A stretch of DNA of 64,000 bases from Streptosporangium amethystogenes (GTDB lineage: Bacteria; Actinomycetota; Actinomycetes; Streptosporangiales; Streptosporangiaceae), in the NCBI RefSeq assembly GCF_000721075.1, contig NZ_JOEQ01000045.1, positions 27,166-91,165 on the forward strand, read 5' to 3'. Shown here piece by piece: positions 47,270 through 56,475 of the stretch (the stretch's first letter is position 1; every line of letters begins with the position of its first letter). The notes beneath the pieces were generated by a model. It saw only the letters and a list, made by a program, of their open reading frames with translations. It did not search any database and was not told the origin of the DNA. The position numbers and the translations under genes were made by a program.

Positions 47270-49066
47270 TTACGGAGCGACCGTGATGTGGTTGGGAACC
47301 GGAGGCGTGATCAACGGATTCGCCGCGAAGTGGGCGGCGAAGGCGTCGATGTCGAGCGGGCCACTCCACAGGTCGGTGCCCCCGGTGAAGGCGAGGAACG
47401 CGTCACCGCCGCCGACGAGGAAGTTGTTGGCCGCGACCCTGATCGTCTGGGTGTCCGTCACGTCGACACCGTCGATCTTCATTGCGGAGATCTTCGAACC
47501 CCACGCCGCGCTCGTGCTGTAGGTGTAGGTGAAGTTCGACGAGGGCTGCAGGATCTTGGTGAACGCCTGGGCGTTGGGGCCGCCGGTGAACTGCTGCTCC
47601 AGAACGGTCTTGAGCTGCGCACCGGTGAGCGTGACCACCTGCATGAGGTTGTTGAACGGCTGGACCGTGAACGCCTCGCCATACGTCACCACCCCGTCGC
47701 CCTCACCGGCGGGTGAGCCCGCATAGCTGAGGCTGGCCCGCACGCCGCCCGGGTTCATCAGGGCGATCTGGGCGTTGCCGCCGGTCCTGGTCGCGGCGAG
47801 CTGGCCGTCGGCGATCAGGTTGCCCAGGGAGGACTCGCCGGACGCGGACGCGGCGTTGGTGATGTCCGCGGTGATCTTGCCGATCGGCCGGTTGGCCACC
47901 GGCGCGACACGGTCCTTCCAGGTCTGGACCAACGCGCTGATCTCCGGGTCGGGGGTGACGGTCCTGGTCACGACCTGGTTGTCCGCCACCACCGAGGAGC
48001 GCACGACGTCGCGGGTCTTGACGTCCACCTGGAAGTCGACCTTGGTGATGACCCGGCCGAAGGAACCGCCCTGGCTGTAGAGGCGGCCGGCACCCCTGGG
48101 GTCGGTCACCGTGCACAGGTAGGCCTGGTGGGAGTGGCCGCTGAGGATCATGTCGACCTCGGCGTCGACCTGCGTGGCGATCCGGTTGCCCGCGCCCGGC
48201 CGGGCACTGCAGCTGTCGGGCGACTGGCCCGCGGTCACCTGGTCACCCTCGTGGACGAGCACGACCTGGGCCTTGACGCCAACGATCTTGAGAAGCCTGG
48301 AGGCGACGTTCGCGGCCTTCACCTCGTCGATGAAGTCGAGGTCCTTGATGCCCTCCGAGGTGACGATGCTCGGGGTACTACCGGTGACCAGGCCGATGAA
48401 GCCGATCGGCACACCGTTCATCCAGCGGATCGCGACCGGGGGCAGGGCCGGGATGCCGTAGTCCTTGAGCAGGGCACGCAGCGAGGCGGTGTTCGTCCCG
48501 CCCAGGGCGTCCAGCGCCTGCTTCTCCGCGCCCTGCGCCGGCCGCTTGAAGACGACGTTGGCGCCGAGGTAGCTGTAGCCCGCGCCCTTCCACCTGCCCG
48601 CGGGCGAGCAGCCGTCCACCGGGTGGCAGCCACCGTTCATGATCCGCTTGAGCTCGGCGTACCCCTCGTCGAACTCGTGGTTGCCCACGGCGGAGGCGGT
48701 GACGCCGACCTTGCCGAGGAACTCCACCGACGGCTCGTCGTGGTAGGCCGCGGAGATCAGGGGGGTCGCGCCGATCAGGTCGCCCTGGGCGACCTTCAGC
48801 GTGTTCTTGTCGGACAGCTGCTTGAGGTGGGTGGCGACGTAGGCGGCACCACCCGCTTCGACCGTGGCGCCGGTCTCGTCGACCATGCGGCCGGAGGAAC
48901 CGGTCGGCGGTTCGAGGTTGCCGTGGAAATCGTTGAGGGAGAGCAGGCGGACCGGCACCGTCTTGGCGGGGTTGTTGCCCGCCTCGGCCGGCCCCATCGC
49001 AAGCGTGACACCGGCCCCGGCGAGCACGCACGCCATGGCCAGCCGCAGGAAGGAACGAGACATCAT
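47270..49066 (-). CDS. Secreted bifunctional metallophosphoesterase / 5'-nucleotidase
   Basis: About 598 residues from ATG 49066 (or 49063), which gives a clean signal peptide (ACVLAGAGVTLAMGPAEAG). The calcineurin-like N-domain has SLNDFHGNLEP, VAQGDLIGATP, GNHEFDEG and GHSHQAYLC, the two-metal ligands. The C-terminal 5'-nucleotidase domain has NPGGVRASL and VTYGEAFTVQPFNNL for substrate. It salvages phosphate and nucleosides from extracellular nucleotides and is close to other phosphate genes (pit, DUF47). Confidence 0.92.
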   Translation of the reverse strand: MMSRSFLRLAMACVLAGAGVTLAMGPAEAGNNPAKTVPVRLLSLNDFHGNLEPPTGSSGRMVDETGATVEAGGAAYVATHLKQLSDKNTLKVAQGDLIGATPLISAAYHDEPSVEFLGKVGVTASAVGNHEFDEGYAELKRIMNGGCHPVDGCSPAGRWKGAGYSYLGANVVFKRPAQGAEKQALDALGGTNTASLRALLKDYGIPALPPVAIRWMNGVPIGFIGLVTGSTPSIVTSEGIKDLDFIDEVKAANVASRLLKIVGVKAQVVLVHEGDQVTAGQSPDSCSARPGAGNRIATQVDAEVDMILSGHSHQAYLCTVTDPRGAGRLYSQGGSFGRVITKVDFQVDVKTRDVVRSSVVADNQVVTRTVTPDPEISALVQTWKDRVAPVANRPIGKITADITNAASASGESSLGNLIADGQLAATRTGGNAQIALMNPGGVRASLSYAGSPAGEGDGVVTYGEAFTVQPFNNLMQVVTLTGAQLKTVLEQQFTGGPNAQAFTKILQPSSNFTYTYSTSAAWGSKISAMKIDGVDVTDTQTIRVAANNFLVGGGDAFLAFTGGTDLWSGPLDIDAFAAHFAANPLITPPVPNHITVAP

Positions 49067-49197
49067 GGTCCACGACACTAAGGGGACTATCTGTGCAAGG
49101 AATGTCCGAGAGATAACGATTAACCCGACCAGTAGCTGGCGGCTTTTGCCAGTCCCCCCTGCTCCCACAGGACGTGTACCCGCCTAGAGTCCAGAGC

Positions 49198-50130
49198 ATG
49201 AACGCGCGTGTTGAACACCGGGGATCACTCGGCGAACAAGAGGTGTCCGAGGTCCTCACGGTGGTGGATGCGGCCACGAAGGCCGACGGGGTCCGGCCAC
49301 TCAACGAACATGTCATGCTGCACCTGCGCTACGGCGGTGACGAGCGGGCCGGAGCCGTGCTCCTGTACGCCGGGGACGAGCTCGCGGGCTACGCCCACCT
49401 GGACCCGACAGACCCCGTCGAGGGACCCAGCGGGGAGCTGGTCGTCCACCCGGCGTTCCGCGGACAGGGACACGGACGGCGGCTGCTGCGGGCCGTGCTC
49501 GACCGCGCCGGCGGGCACCTGCGGCTGTGGGCGCACGGCGGACACCCGGCGGCCGATGCCCTCGCCCTGTCGGAGGGGTTCGAAAGGGCGAGGTCGCTGT
49601 GGCAGATGCGCCGCCCCCTCGCCACCGACATCGGTGGCTTCGACCTCCCCGAGGGCGTACGACTCCGCACCTTCGAACCCGGCACCTCGGACCAGGAGGC
49701 CTGGCTCGCCCTCAACGCCAAGGCCTTCGCCGACCACCCGGAGCAGGGCGCGTGGACGCTTGACGACCTCAAGCTGCGCGAGCGGGAACCCTGGTTCGAC
49801 CCGGCCGGGTTCTTCCTCGCCGTACGGCCCGGCGGCCCCGAGGGCCGCGACCGGCTGGTGGGTTTCCACTGGACCAAGGTGCACGGCGACGGCGACCACG
49901 CGCACGAGCCGATCGGCGAGGTCTACGTCGTCGGCGTCGACCCCGCCGAGCAGGGCGGCGGCCTGGGCAGGTCGCTGACCCTGGCGGGCCTGGCCCACCT
50001 GCGCTCGCGAGGCCTGACCCACGTGATGCTGTACGTCGACGAGAGCAACTCCGCGGCGATCCGCCTGTACCAGGGGCTGGGCTTCACCCGGTGGGACGTC
50101 GACGTGATGTATCGGAAGGACACTACCTGA
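49198..50130 (+). CDS. mshD: Mycothiol synthase (MshD), tandem GNAT
   Basis: 310 residues with two GNAT domains. The first (about 10-140) has VVHPAFRGQGHGRRLL; the second (about 155-308) has VVGVDPAEQGGGLGRSLTLAGL and GLTHVMLYVDESNSAAIRLYQGLGF. MshD transfers acetyl from acetyl-CoA to Cys-GlcN-Ins, the last step of mycothiol, the actinobacterial thiol buffer. ATG 49198 is the first codon matching family starts. It is divergent from the nucleotidase and converges with pit over a terminator. Confidence 0.95.
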   Translation: MNARVEHRGSLGEQEVSEVLTVVDAATKADGVRPLNEHVMLHLRYGGDERAGAVLLYAGDELAGYAHLDPTDPVEGPSGELVVHPAFRGQGHGRRLLRAVLDRAGGHLRLWAHGGHPAADALALSEGFERARSLWQMRRPLATDIGGFDLPEGVRLRTFEPGTSDQEAWLALNAKAFADHPEQGAWTLDDLKLREREPWFDPAGFFLAVRPGGPEGRDRLVGFHWTKVHGDGDHAHEPIGEVYVVGVDPAEQGGGLGRSLTLAGLAHLRSRGLTHVMLYVDESNSAAIRLYQGLGFTRWDVDVMYRKDTT

Positions 50131-50140
50131 CGGCCCTGAA

Positions 50141-50173
50141 GTGGACCAGGTCCCTCCGAGGGATCTGGTCCAC
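50141..50173. terminator. Bidirectional terminator between mshD and pit
   Basis: GTGGACCAG (50141-50149) pairs with CTGGTCCAC (50165-50173), and TCCCT (50151-50155) with AGGGA (50159-50163), one G-U between them, loop CCG. A 15-bp stem serves both convergent genes. Confidence 0.88.
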
Positions 50174-50181
50174 CTGGAGTA

Positions 50182-51186
50182 CTACTCGATCATCCAGTGG
50201 AGCGCGAAGTAGGACAGCGCGGCGACGAGCGCGGCGGCCGGGATGGTGAGAACCCAGGCGGTCACGATGTTGCCCGCGACGCCCCAGCGCACGGCGGAAA
50301 GGCGCTTGGTGGCGCCGACGCCCATGATCGCGCTGGTGATCGTGTGGGTGGTCGAGATGGGGGCGCCGAAGCCGATGGCCGCGGTGTAGAGCACCGTCGC
50401 GGCGGCCGCCTCCGCGGCGAATCCCTGTGGGGGGTCGAGCGCGATGATCCGGCGGCCGAGCGTCCGCATGATCCGCCAGCCTCCCGCGTACGTGCCGAGC
50501 GAGATGGCCGTGGCGGCGGCGAGGATGACCCACTGCGGGATCGGGTCCCCGTCATGCTGGTAGCCGCCGACCACGAGGGCCAGGAAGATGACGCCCATGG
50601 TCTTCTGCGCGTCCTGGAGACCGTGACCCAGCGCCATCGCCGCCGCGGAGATGGTCTGCGCGTGCCGGAAGCCCCGGTTGGTCTTCGACGGCTGGGAGCG
50701 CCGGAACCCCCACAGAATTCCGATCATGATGAGCCCGGCGAGGGTGAAGCCGATCACCGGAGACAGGATCATCGGGATGACGACCTTCTCCACCACCCCG
50801 TCCCAGTGGACGTTGCTCGCCGAGGCGAGCGCGGCGCCGACCAGGCCGCCGATCAGCGCGTGACTGCTTGAGGAGGGAAGGCCGAAGTACCAGGTGATGA
50901 GGTTCCAGGTGATCGCGCCGATCAGACTGGAGCCGACGATGACCAGGCCGTGGTTTCCCTGTGGAGCGTCGATGATGCCTTTGCCGACGGTCGCGGCCAC
51001 CTGCGTACCAAGGTGCGCACCCAGGAAGTTCATGGCCGCGGCCATGAAGAGCGCGGCCCTCGGCGTCAGCGCGCGCGTTGAGACGGAGGTCGCGATCGCG
51101 TTCGCGGCGTCGTGGAAGCCGTTGGTGTAGTCGAACACCAGCGCTACGACCACCACGCCGATAACGAGTGCGAGCGTGAGATCCAC
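50182..51186 (-). CDS. pit: Low-affinity inorganic phosphate transporter (PiT family)
   Basis: 334 residues, about ten membrane helices. Signature motifs FDYTNGFHDAANAIATSVSTRALTP near the start and GFGAPISTTHTITSAIMGVGA near the end are the two PD001131-like repeats of PiT proteins. It imports metal-phosphate with protons. GTG 51186 directly follows the DUF47 stop (TAA at 51187-51189), so the two are coupled, and DUF47 proteins regulate Pit activity. Confidence 0.93.
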   Translation of the reverse strand: MDLTLALVIGVVVVALVFDYTNGFHDAANAIATSVSTRALTPRAALFMAAAMNFLGAHLGTQVAATVGKGIIDAPQGNHGLVIVGSSLIGAITWNLITWYFGLPSSSSHALIGGLVGAALASASNVHWDGVVEKVVIPMILSPVIGFTLAGLIMIGILWGFRRSQPSKTNRGFRHAQTISAAAMALGHGLQDAQKTMGVIFLALVVGGYQHDGDPIPQWVILAAATAISLGTYAGGWRIMRTLGRRIIALDPPQGFAAEAAAATVLYTAAIGFGAPISTTHTITSAIMGVGATKRLSAVRWGVAGNIVTAWVLTIPAAALVAALSYFALHWMIE

Positions 51187-51804
51187 TTAACTTTCCTTGA
51201 CCGCGATCGACTCGATCGTGTTGGCCACGTGCTCGAAGGCGTCGGCGGCCATCTCGAGCTGATCGATGACCTCCTTCATCTTGAGGACGGTCAACGCGTC
51301 GTACTCCCCGCCGAAAAGCTTGGCGAGAAGGCGGCGGTAGACCTGGTCGGCCTGGTTCTCAAGCCGATTGATCTCGATCCAGTACTCGTTGAGGTTCTTC
51401 ATCGAGCGCAGCCGCGGCATGGCCTCGGCGGTGAGCTCGGCGGCACGTTCCAGAACCTCGACCTGCCGGACCACCTCTTTGGGAAGGTGATCGATCTGGT
51501 AGAGGACGATGAGGTCGGCGGCCGCCTCCATGTAGTCCATCACGTCGTCGAGGTTCGAGGCGAGACGGTAGATGTCCTCGCGGTCGAAGGGGGTGATGAA
51601 GCTCTCGTTGAGCCGGTTCATGATCGCGTGAGTACGCTCGTCACCGGCGTGCTCACATGCGCGCATCTTCTCGGCCAGAGCTTCCCTGTCCGATCCGTCA
51701 CTGATGATCTCTACCAGTAGACGGGACGCTGTGACGAGGTTGTTCGCCGAGTCTGCGAACAAGTCGTAGTAGCTGTCCTCACTCGGTGTGAGACGGAGGC
51801 GCAC
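51187..51804 (-). CDS. DUF47/PhoU-like accessory protein of the Pit transporter
   Basis: 205 residues, all helical. Metal-binding clusters like those of PhoU occur in ACEHAGDERTHAIMNRL (E-x3-D-E-x2-H) and NRLENQADQVYRRLL, plus ASNLDDVMDYMEAAADLI. GTG 51804 follows GGAGA. It probably adjusts the phosphate transporter downstream. About 490 bases of leader separate it from the PHO box. Confidence 0.9.
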   Translation of the reverse strand: MRLRLTPSEDSYYDLFADSANNLVTASRLLVEIISDGSDREALAEKMRACEHAGDERTHAIMNRLNESFITPFDREDIYRLASNLDDVMDYMEAAADLIVLYQIDHLPKEVVRQVEVLERAAELTAEAMPRLRSMKNLNEYWIEINRLENQADQVYRRLLAKLFGGEYDALTVLKMKEVIDQLEMAADAFEHVANTIESIAVKES

Positions 51805-52292
51805 GTCGTTCTCCAGATGTGCGGGGATGGTCCGCAGAGAAGGGTACGGGTTACCAGCGGAAATACGAACTTCACCCGCTAGACATGCACTCTTCCCGAT
51901 GTCGCTACCCGGCGACACACAGCTTGAGGCAGCCTTGAGGGCATCTTTCCGATGACCGTTTTGCTGGTTTTCGGCCACAGTATGACGAAGACAGGCCAAG
52001 TATGGGACTTCTCCACCCCTGAACGCCATCCGGCACCTTCCCCGTACTCCCCTCGGAAACCCCCGCTTCCAGTGCGCTTCCCGCACGGTTCACCAAGGTC
52101 GACAGGGCCCGTGGGCCCCCCGCGAAAAGTCAGGGTGATTTCTATCACGGTCGCCCACTAAGCCGTATTTTGGCTGCTCACAGCAGCCCCATCCGCAGCC
52201 CCGTTCCTGCGGCCTCTCATCCCTCGAAGTCCTCGGGTGCCCCCCTTCCGCGGCGGGTTCACCCCGTCACGACAGCCCACCCCGGCATGAAA
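51805..52292. other. Long leader or intergenic region before the Pit operon
   Basis: No convincing gene is seen in these 488 bases. A single GTTCACC near 52090 resembles half a PHO unit. A region near 52125-52155 is AT-rich and could hold the actual promoter. Confidence 0.5.
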
Positions 52293-52325
52293 GTTCACTT
52301 TTAATTCACCGTTAGTTCACCTTGG
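52293..52325. promoter_or_regulatory. PHO box: three 11-base direct repeats for PhoP
   Basis: GTTCACTTTTA (52293-52303), ATTCACCGTTA (52304-52314) and GTTCACCTTGG (52315-52325) follow exactly head to tail, and GTTGAGAATCC may be a fourth weaker unit. This matches the Streptomyces PHO box (GTTCACC with 11-base periodicity). The nearest plausible target is the DUF47-pit operon about 490 bases away on the minus strand. Confidence 0.8.
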
Positions 52326-52346
52326 GTTGAGAATCCGCCCCGGGCC

Positions 52347-52922
52347 TCAGATCGGCGTCCGGTGGAAGTTGAGGTACGAGCGGCTCGGCGTCGGCCCCCG
52401 TTGCCCCTGATAGCGGGATCCGTACTTCTCCGAACCGTAGGGATACTCGGCCGGCGAGCTGAGCCTGAACATGCAGAGCTGGCCGATCTTCATCCCGGGC
52501 CAGAGCTTGATCGGCAACGTGGCGACGTTGGAGAGTTCAAGCGTGACGTGCCCGCTGAAGCCCGGGTCGATGAACCCGGCCGTGGAGTGGGTCAGCAGGC
52601 CGAGCCTGCCCAGCGAACTCTTTCCCTCCAGCCGCGAGGCGATGTCGTCCGGCAGCGTGACGACCTCGTACGTGCTCGCCAGCACGAACTCCCCCGGATG
52701 CAGGATGAACGGCTCGTCCTTCTCCGGCTCCACCATCCGCGTCAGATCAGGCTGCTCGACCGCCGGATCGATGTGCGGGTATCGATGGTTCTCAAAGACC
52801 CTGAAGTAGCGGTCCAGGCGTACGTCGACACTGGACGGCTGGATCATCTCCGGCTGGAAGGGATCGATCCTCACCCTCCCCGTCTCGATCTCGGCAACGA
52901 TGTCACGATCGGAAAGCAGCAC
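52347..52922 (-). CDS. dcd: dCTP deaminase
   Basis: 191 residues, the usual actinobacterial length. The catalytic Glu region is [21 protein letters not shown], with [14 protein letters not shown] before it and PSSVDVRLD near the start. It deaminates dCTP to dUTP; mycobacterial relatives also hydrolyse dUTP to dUMP. GTG 52922 encodes the family start (VLLSDRDI). It is separated from the tRNA-Gly gene by 108 bases on the opposite strand. Confidence 0.95.
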   Translation of the reverse strand: MLLSDRDIVAEIETGRVRIDPFQPEMIQPSSVDVRLDRYFRVFENHRYPHIDPAVEQPDLTRMVEPEKDEPFILHPGEFVLASTYEVVTLPDDIASRLEGKSSLGRLGLLTHSTAGFIDPGFSGHVTLELSNVATLPIKLWPGMKIGQLCMFRLSSPAEYPYGSEKYGSRYQGQRGPTPSRSYLNFHRTPI

Positions 52923-53030
52923 GTGAGGCAACCTACCAACGCCGTCCCCTCCCGGGAGCCTCCGATCCCGCTTCCCACAGTGGACGAGAGCCACCCAACT
53001 TCCGCTACAGTGGTGGGGCGGCACACCGCT

Positions 53031-53104
53031 GCGGGTGTAGTTCAATGGCAGAACATCAGCTTCCCAAGCTGACAGCGCGGGTTCGATTCCCGTCACCCGC
53101 TCCA
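53031..53104 (+). tRNA. tRNA-Gly(CCC)
   Basis: Acceptor GCGGGTG (53031-53037) pairs with CACCCGC (53094-53100). The D-loop is GTTCAATGGCAGAAC, the anticodon stem is TCAGC/GCTGA with loop TTCCCAA (anticodon CCC), and the T-arm is CGGGTTCGATTCCCG. Discriminator T and encoded CCA (53102-53104) complete it. It is the insertion site of the downstream integrative element. Confidence 0.96.
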
Positions 53105-53109
53105 CGCTT

Positions 53110-53149
53110 CAAGGCCCAGGTCAGGGATGGATTCCCGACCAGGGCCTTG
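53110..53149 (+). terminator. Rho-independent terminator after tRNA-Gly
   Basis: CAAGGCCC (53110-53117) pairs with GGGCCTTG (53142-53149), with GGTC/GACC and further pairs inside. TTTGTTTCTG follows as a U-rich tail. Confidence 0.82.
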
Positions 53150-53175
53150 TTTGTTTCTGAAGCTATTTGATCTTC

Positions 53176-53197
53176 GCGTGCCATTAGCGTGCCATTA
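53176..53197. repeat. Two tandem 11-base repeats next to the integrase stop
   Basis: GCGTGCCATTA occurs at 53176-53186 and 53187-53197 with no gap, between the tRNA end and the integrase stop. The position fits arm-type integrase binding sites in attL. Confidence 0.6.
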
Positions 53198-53205
53198 GCT
53201 CTCGA

Positions 53206-54534
53206 TCAGCGCATTGGGATCAACTTCCCCGACGAGCCGTCCTCCTCGTCGTCGCGCCCACTGATCTGCCGGTCGATCGCGTCCGTGATCGTTCTGTCGG
53301 CACCCCGCACGGCGTGCTGATAGATCATCGCGGCGCGCACGTTGTCGTGCCCCATCCGGGCCATCAGATCCTTGAGCCCCGCGCCGGACTCTGCGGCGAG
53401 CATGTTGCCCGTGTGACGGAGATCATGGAGGTGGAGACCGGGAAGACCCATCTCCCTGACCACATCCACCCAACGCGTGCGGGTGTTGAACCCACTGCGC
53501 CGGAGCGGGCCGCCCTTGGCACCGGGGAAGACGAGCGCGCCGGGATCCTCCTGGACATAGGTGGCCAGGTGCTCCCGCAGCACCGAAATGACGCCCTGGG
53601 GGATACCGACCACGCGACGCCCGGCCTTGGATTTGGGCTGGCCAAGGACCAGCTCACCTGTGGAGCGCTCGACGAAGGCCGCCCGGATGCGCACCGTCCC
53701 CGCATCGAGATCGATGTCACTGCGGCGGAGCGCACTCACCTCGCCCCATCGCAGACTGGCGAAAGTAGTCAGGAGCACCAGGGCGCGGAAACGCCGGTCA
53801 TGGGTGCAGTCGGCCCGACCGTCCGCGCCCATCTTCCACAGCGCCCGTTCGGCGTCCGCCCGTGTTGTGAAGACCTCCGGATGGGTGCGCATCTCGCCGT
53901 GCCGCTGGAAGCGCAGCCGATAGGCGTTGTCTTTGAGCTTGCGGACGTTGCCGACCGGACGACGGCCCACGAGGTCGGCCAGCTCGAAGACTTGAGCCAC
54001 GGTGAGCACCGGGCGCTCCTGGGCGTGCTCGTCGCCGGCCCCACGGATCCGGCACGGGTTACGCGAGATGATGTGATCCTCTTCGGCCGCCGTCATCAGC
54101 ACGGCCCGCAACAGGCGATACGCCTTGGCTGCCATGCTGACCGAGACCCCGTTGCCGAGCAGGTCGGCCCGCCACTGCCGAATCATCGCGGTGGAGAGCT
54201 TGCCGAGCTGGACCCCGCCCAGGTGCGAGGCGATGTGTTTCTTGAGCAGCCAGCGATAGAGGTCGACGGTGCGGGGGCGGAGGCCCGCGCGCTGGGAGAT
54301 CCACGTCTCCGCGTAGTCCTGAAGCTTGATCTTCCCGCGATCCGGATCCGTCCACTCCCCCTTGATGATCTGAGCCTCGACGAGGGACAGTGCCCGTTCC
54401 GCGTCCCCCTTACGGTCGTAGGTGTCCGAGCCGGTCCGCATACGCCCGTCCGGGCCGGGATAGCGGATCTGGAAACGTCCGGACGGGAGCTTGCGGACGT
54501 TGCCGAAACGTCGGTGACCGTCCTTGTTTGCCAT
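53206..54534 (-). CDS. int: Site-specific tyrosine integrase with a duplicated arm-binding domain
   Basis: 442 residues. An N-terminal AP2-like domain (FGNVRKLPSGRFQIRYPGPDG, about 11-30) binds arm sites; the core-binding SAM-like domain follows (about 70-165). A second copy of the AP2-like domain (VGNVRKLKDNAYRLRFQRHG, about 195-215) is inserted before the catalytic domain. Catalytic residues: Arg in FASLRWGEVSAL, His-x-x-Arg in HLHDLRHTGN, His in MGHDN and Tyr in AMIYQHAV. It inserts the element into the tRNA-Gly gene. It overlaps the excisionase gene by ATGA. Confidence 0.93.
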   Translation of the reverse strand: MANKDGHRRFGNVRKLPSGRFQIRYPGPDGRMRTGSDTYDRKGDAERALSLVEAQIIKGEWTDPDRGKIKLQDYAETWISQRAGLRPRTVDLYRWLLKKHIASHLGGVQLGKLSTAMIRQWRADLLGNGVSVSMAAKAYRLLRAVLMTAAEEDHIISRNPCRIRGAGDEHAQERPVLTVAQVFELADLVGRRPVGNVRKLKDNAYRLRFQRHGEMRTHPEVFTTRADAERALWKMGADGRADCTHDRRFRALVLLTTFASLRWGEVSALRRSDIDLDAGTVRIRAAFVERSTGELVLGQPKSKAGRRVVGIPQGVISVLREHLATYVQEDPGALVFPGAKGGPLRRSGFNTRTRWVDVVREMGLPGLHLHDLRHTGNMLAAESGAGLKDLMARMGHDNVRAAMIYQHAVRGADRTITDAIDRQISGRDDEEDGSSGKLIPMR

Positions 54535-54740
54535 CAGGCCGCCTTTCCGGTGACGTCGTGAGTCATCAGGGGCTCAACCGTCCCCGCGACGACGAAAGCG
54601 AGCAGTGCGGACTCTCGGATGCGGACGTGACGGCCGATCTTCACGAACTCGATCCGGCGTTCCGCGATCAGCCGGCGGATGAAGCGCTCCGAGGTGTGAA
54701 GCAGTGCGGCGGCCTCGTGTGCCTTGAGTAGTTCGTCCAA
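54534..54740 (-). CDS. xis: Excisionase, small MerR-like HTH protein
   Basis: 68 residues. The DNA-binding domain EAAALLHTSERFIRRLIAERRIEFVKIGRHVRIRESAL is the excisionase/HTH_17 fold. TTG 54740 sits behind GGAGAA. Together with integrase it directs excision of the element. Its start lies 19 bases after the replication initiator. Confidence 0.88.
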   Translation of the reverse strand: MDELLKAHEAAALLHTSERFIRRLIAERRIEFVKIGRHVRIRESALLAFVVAGTVEPLMTHDVTGKAA

Positions 54741-54759
54741 CGGATTCTCCTGTCAGGTG

Positions 54760-56475
54760 TCAGGCGGCCAGTGAAGTCACCGAAAGATCTGGAACGGGTT
54801 GTCCGTCTGCTCTGGCCTGAAGTTCGATCAGGCGTGCGCGGGTGCGTTGGCGGTTGGCGACCTCGCGGAGCAGTCGTTTGGCCAGTGGGGTGCGGTTGGG
54901 GTCTTTGGAGGAGACCGGTCGCCAGACATAGCGGTGCGGGTCGGTGGTGGTGTCGTCGGGCAGGCCGAGCATGTCGAGGACCCAGGCCCGCCGGTCCTGC
55001 TTGTGCTCGCGCAGGGTCTTGTTGGACCACTTGCGCGAGACCAGGACGCGACGGCCCGCGTAGCCGAGGTGTTCGGCCTTGTGCGCCTTGCCCTTGCACC
55101 GGCCCGGCAGCATGCCCGCCTTGGCGCCCTTGGGCTGGATGCCGTAGCGCAGCCAGTTCGGGCACGTCGGTGAGCAGGGTTCGTAGCGCAGTGCCTCGAC
55201 CATCCGCACGGCGTGGTCACGACGGGCCTGGTTGTCTTGGTCATCGGGGTCGAGGGGGTCGCCGAGGTTCTTGGTCAGGTATTTGGTGAGGTAGCCGATG
55301 CGCTTGTGAGCGTCCGGCGATCCGGCGACGATGCCCTGAACATCAACCTGAGGACCGAAGCGGACCACGTGCAGCGGTTCGGCCTCGTCGTCCTGGCCGA
55401 GCTGGTCGAGTGCCTCGTCCCAGGTGGGCAGCAGTTCGCCCGTGGCGGGGTCGAGGTAGTCGCCGCTCTGTCCGTCCGGGTAGGTGGCGCCGTCGTCCAG
55501 GTCGGCCCGCTGCGCCCAGATGGGCAGGTGGTCGCCGTCGAAGCGGACTTCATCGACCGAGGGCCACCACACCTGGTGGTACGTCGCGGCGGCAATCGCC
55601 TTGATCTCCGCGCGGGGCATGGTCCCGCGGATTGCCATGTGCAGGTGCGGCGCGAATCGTTTCTGTGGTTCGACGGTGGCGAAGTACTGCACGTCGTAGC
55701 CGGCCACCCGCCGCAGGTTCTGCACGAACCGATCGACGAGCTTGGAGAAGTGCAGCGCATCACGGGCCGCCGCCGCGTAGTCGTAGGTGCTCGGATCGAC
55801 CGGCACGCCCAGACCGGAACGGATCTTGCCATACGAGGGCAGGGTGAGCGTGACGAACAGCGACGGCCGGTAGACCCTGCCATCGGGGGCGATGAAGGTC
55901 CGGCCAAGAGTCGTGTCCTGCTTGGCCCGCTTGGGCAGGTCCGGCGCATCCTGGCGACGCCTCGTCGAACGGGAACGCTTGGGAGCTGTCCGCCCGCCCA
56001 GGACGTTGCCGCGCATTCCAGCGGCGTTGATCTCCGCATCGATGCCCGCGATGGCCTCGTCCCAGTCGAGGGTGTCTTCCCCGTCCCGCTCGGCCTCGTC
56101 GCGCTTGGCCTGCACGTCGGCCCGGAACTCGATCAGCCACCGCTGCTCTTCGGTGGAGGGATGGGGTTCGGCGATCGGTTCGTGATCCAGGTGCCAGCCT
56201 TCCCGGCACTGAGCCTTACGCAGCTGCTTGTTGCGCTGAGCACACGGCGGGCATTTGGCTTCCTGGGTGGTGCCGCAGGGGATGTTGAACGACTCGGTCA
56301 TGCCGGTGTGAGTGTCCAGGCGCCGCAGTTCGAGGGGGCGGATGCAGATCCCATTGAGCTTGGCGACCTCGATTGCCACATCCAGAGCGAGGGGCAGGGT
56401 GTCACGGACGAGGCGGGGCAAGGTGCGGTCGGAGCCATCCGGCGAGGAGATAGGGGAAGCAGGGGTGTCGGTCAC
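54760..56475 (-). CDS. repSA: RepSA-like rolling-circle replication initiator
   Basis: 571 residues. An early Cys-rich part (CPPCAQRNKQLRKAQC) resembles a zinc finger. The initiator core has LFVTLTLPSYGKI, the metal-binding HLHMAIRG (H-x-H) and KRIGYLTKYLTKNLGDP with the likely nicking Tyr. pSAM2 uses such a protein for double-strand origin nicking. GTG start overlaps the previous stop (GTGA), so it is coupled to the small gene upstream. Confidence 0.88.
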   Translation of the reverse strand: MTDTPASPISSPDGSDRTLPRLVRDTLPLALDVAIEVAKLNGICIRPLELRRLDTHTGMTESFNIPCGTTQEAKCPPCAQRNKQLRKAQCREGWHLDHEPIAEPHPSTEEQRWLIEFRADVQAKRDEAERDGEDTLDWDEAIAGIDAEINAAGMRGNVLGGRTAPKRSRSTRRRQDAPDLPKRAKQDTTLGRTFIAPDGRVYRPSLFVTLTLPSYGKIRSGLGVPVDPSTYDYAAAARDALHFSKLVDRFVQNLRRVAGYDVQYFATVEPQKRFAPHLHMAIRGTMPRAEIKAIAAATYHQVWWPSVDEVRFDGDHLPIWAQRADLDDGATYPDGQSGDYLDPATGELLPTWDEALDQLGQDDEAEPLHVVRFGPQVDVQGIVAGSPDAHKRIGYLTKYLTKNLGDPLDPDDQDNQARRDHAVRMVEALRYEPCSPTCPNWLRYGIQPKGAKAGMLPGRCKGKAHKAEHLGYAGRRVLVSRKWSNKTLREHKQDRRAWVLDMLGLPDDTTTDPHRYVWRPVSSKDPNRTPLAKRLLREVANRQRTRARLIELQARADGQPVPDLSVTSLAA

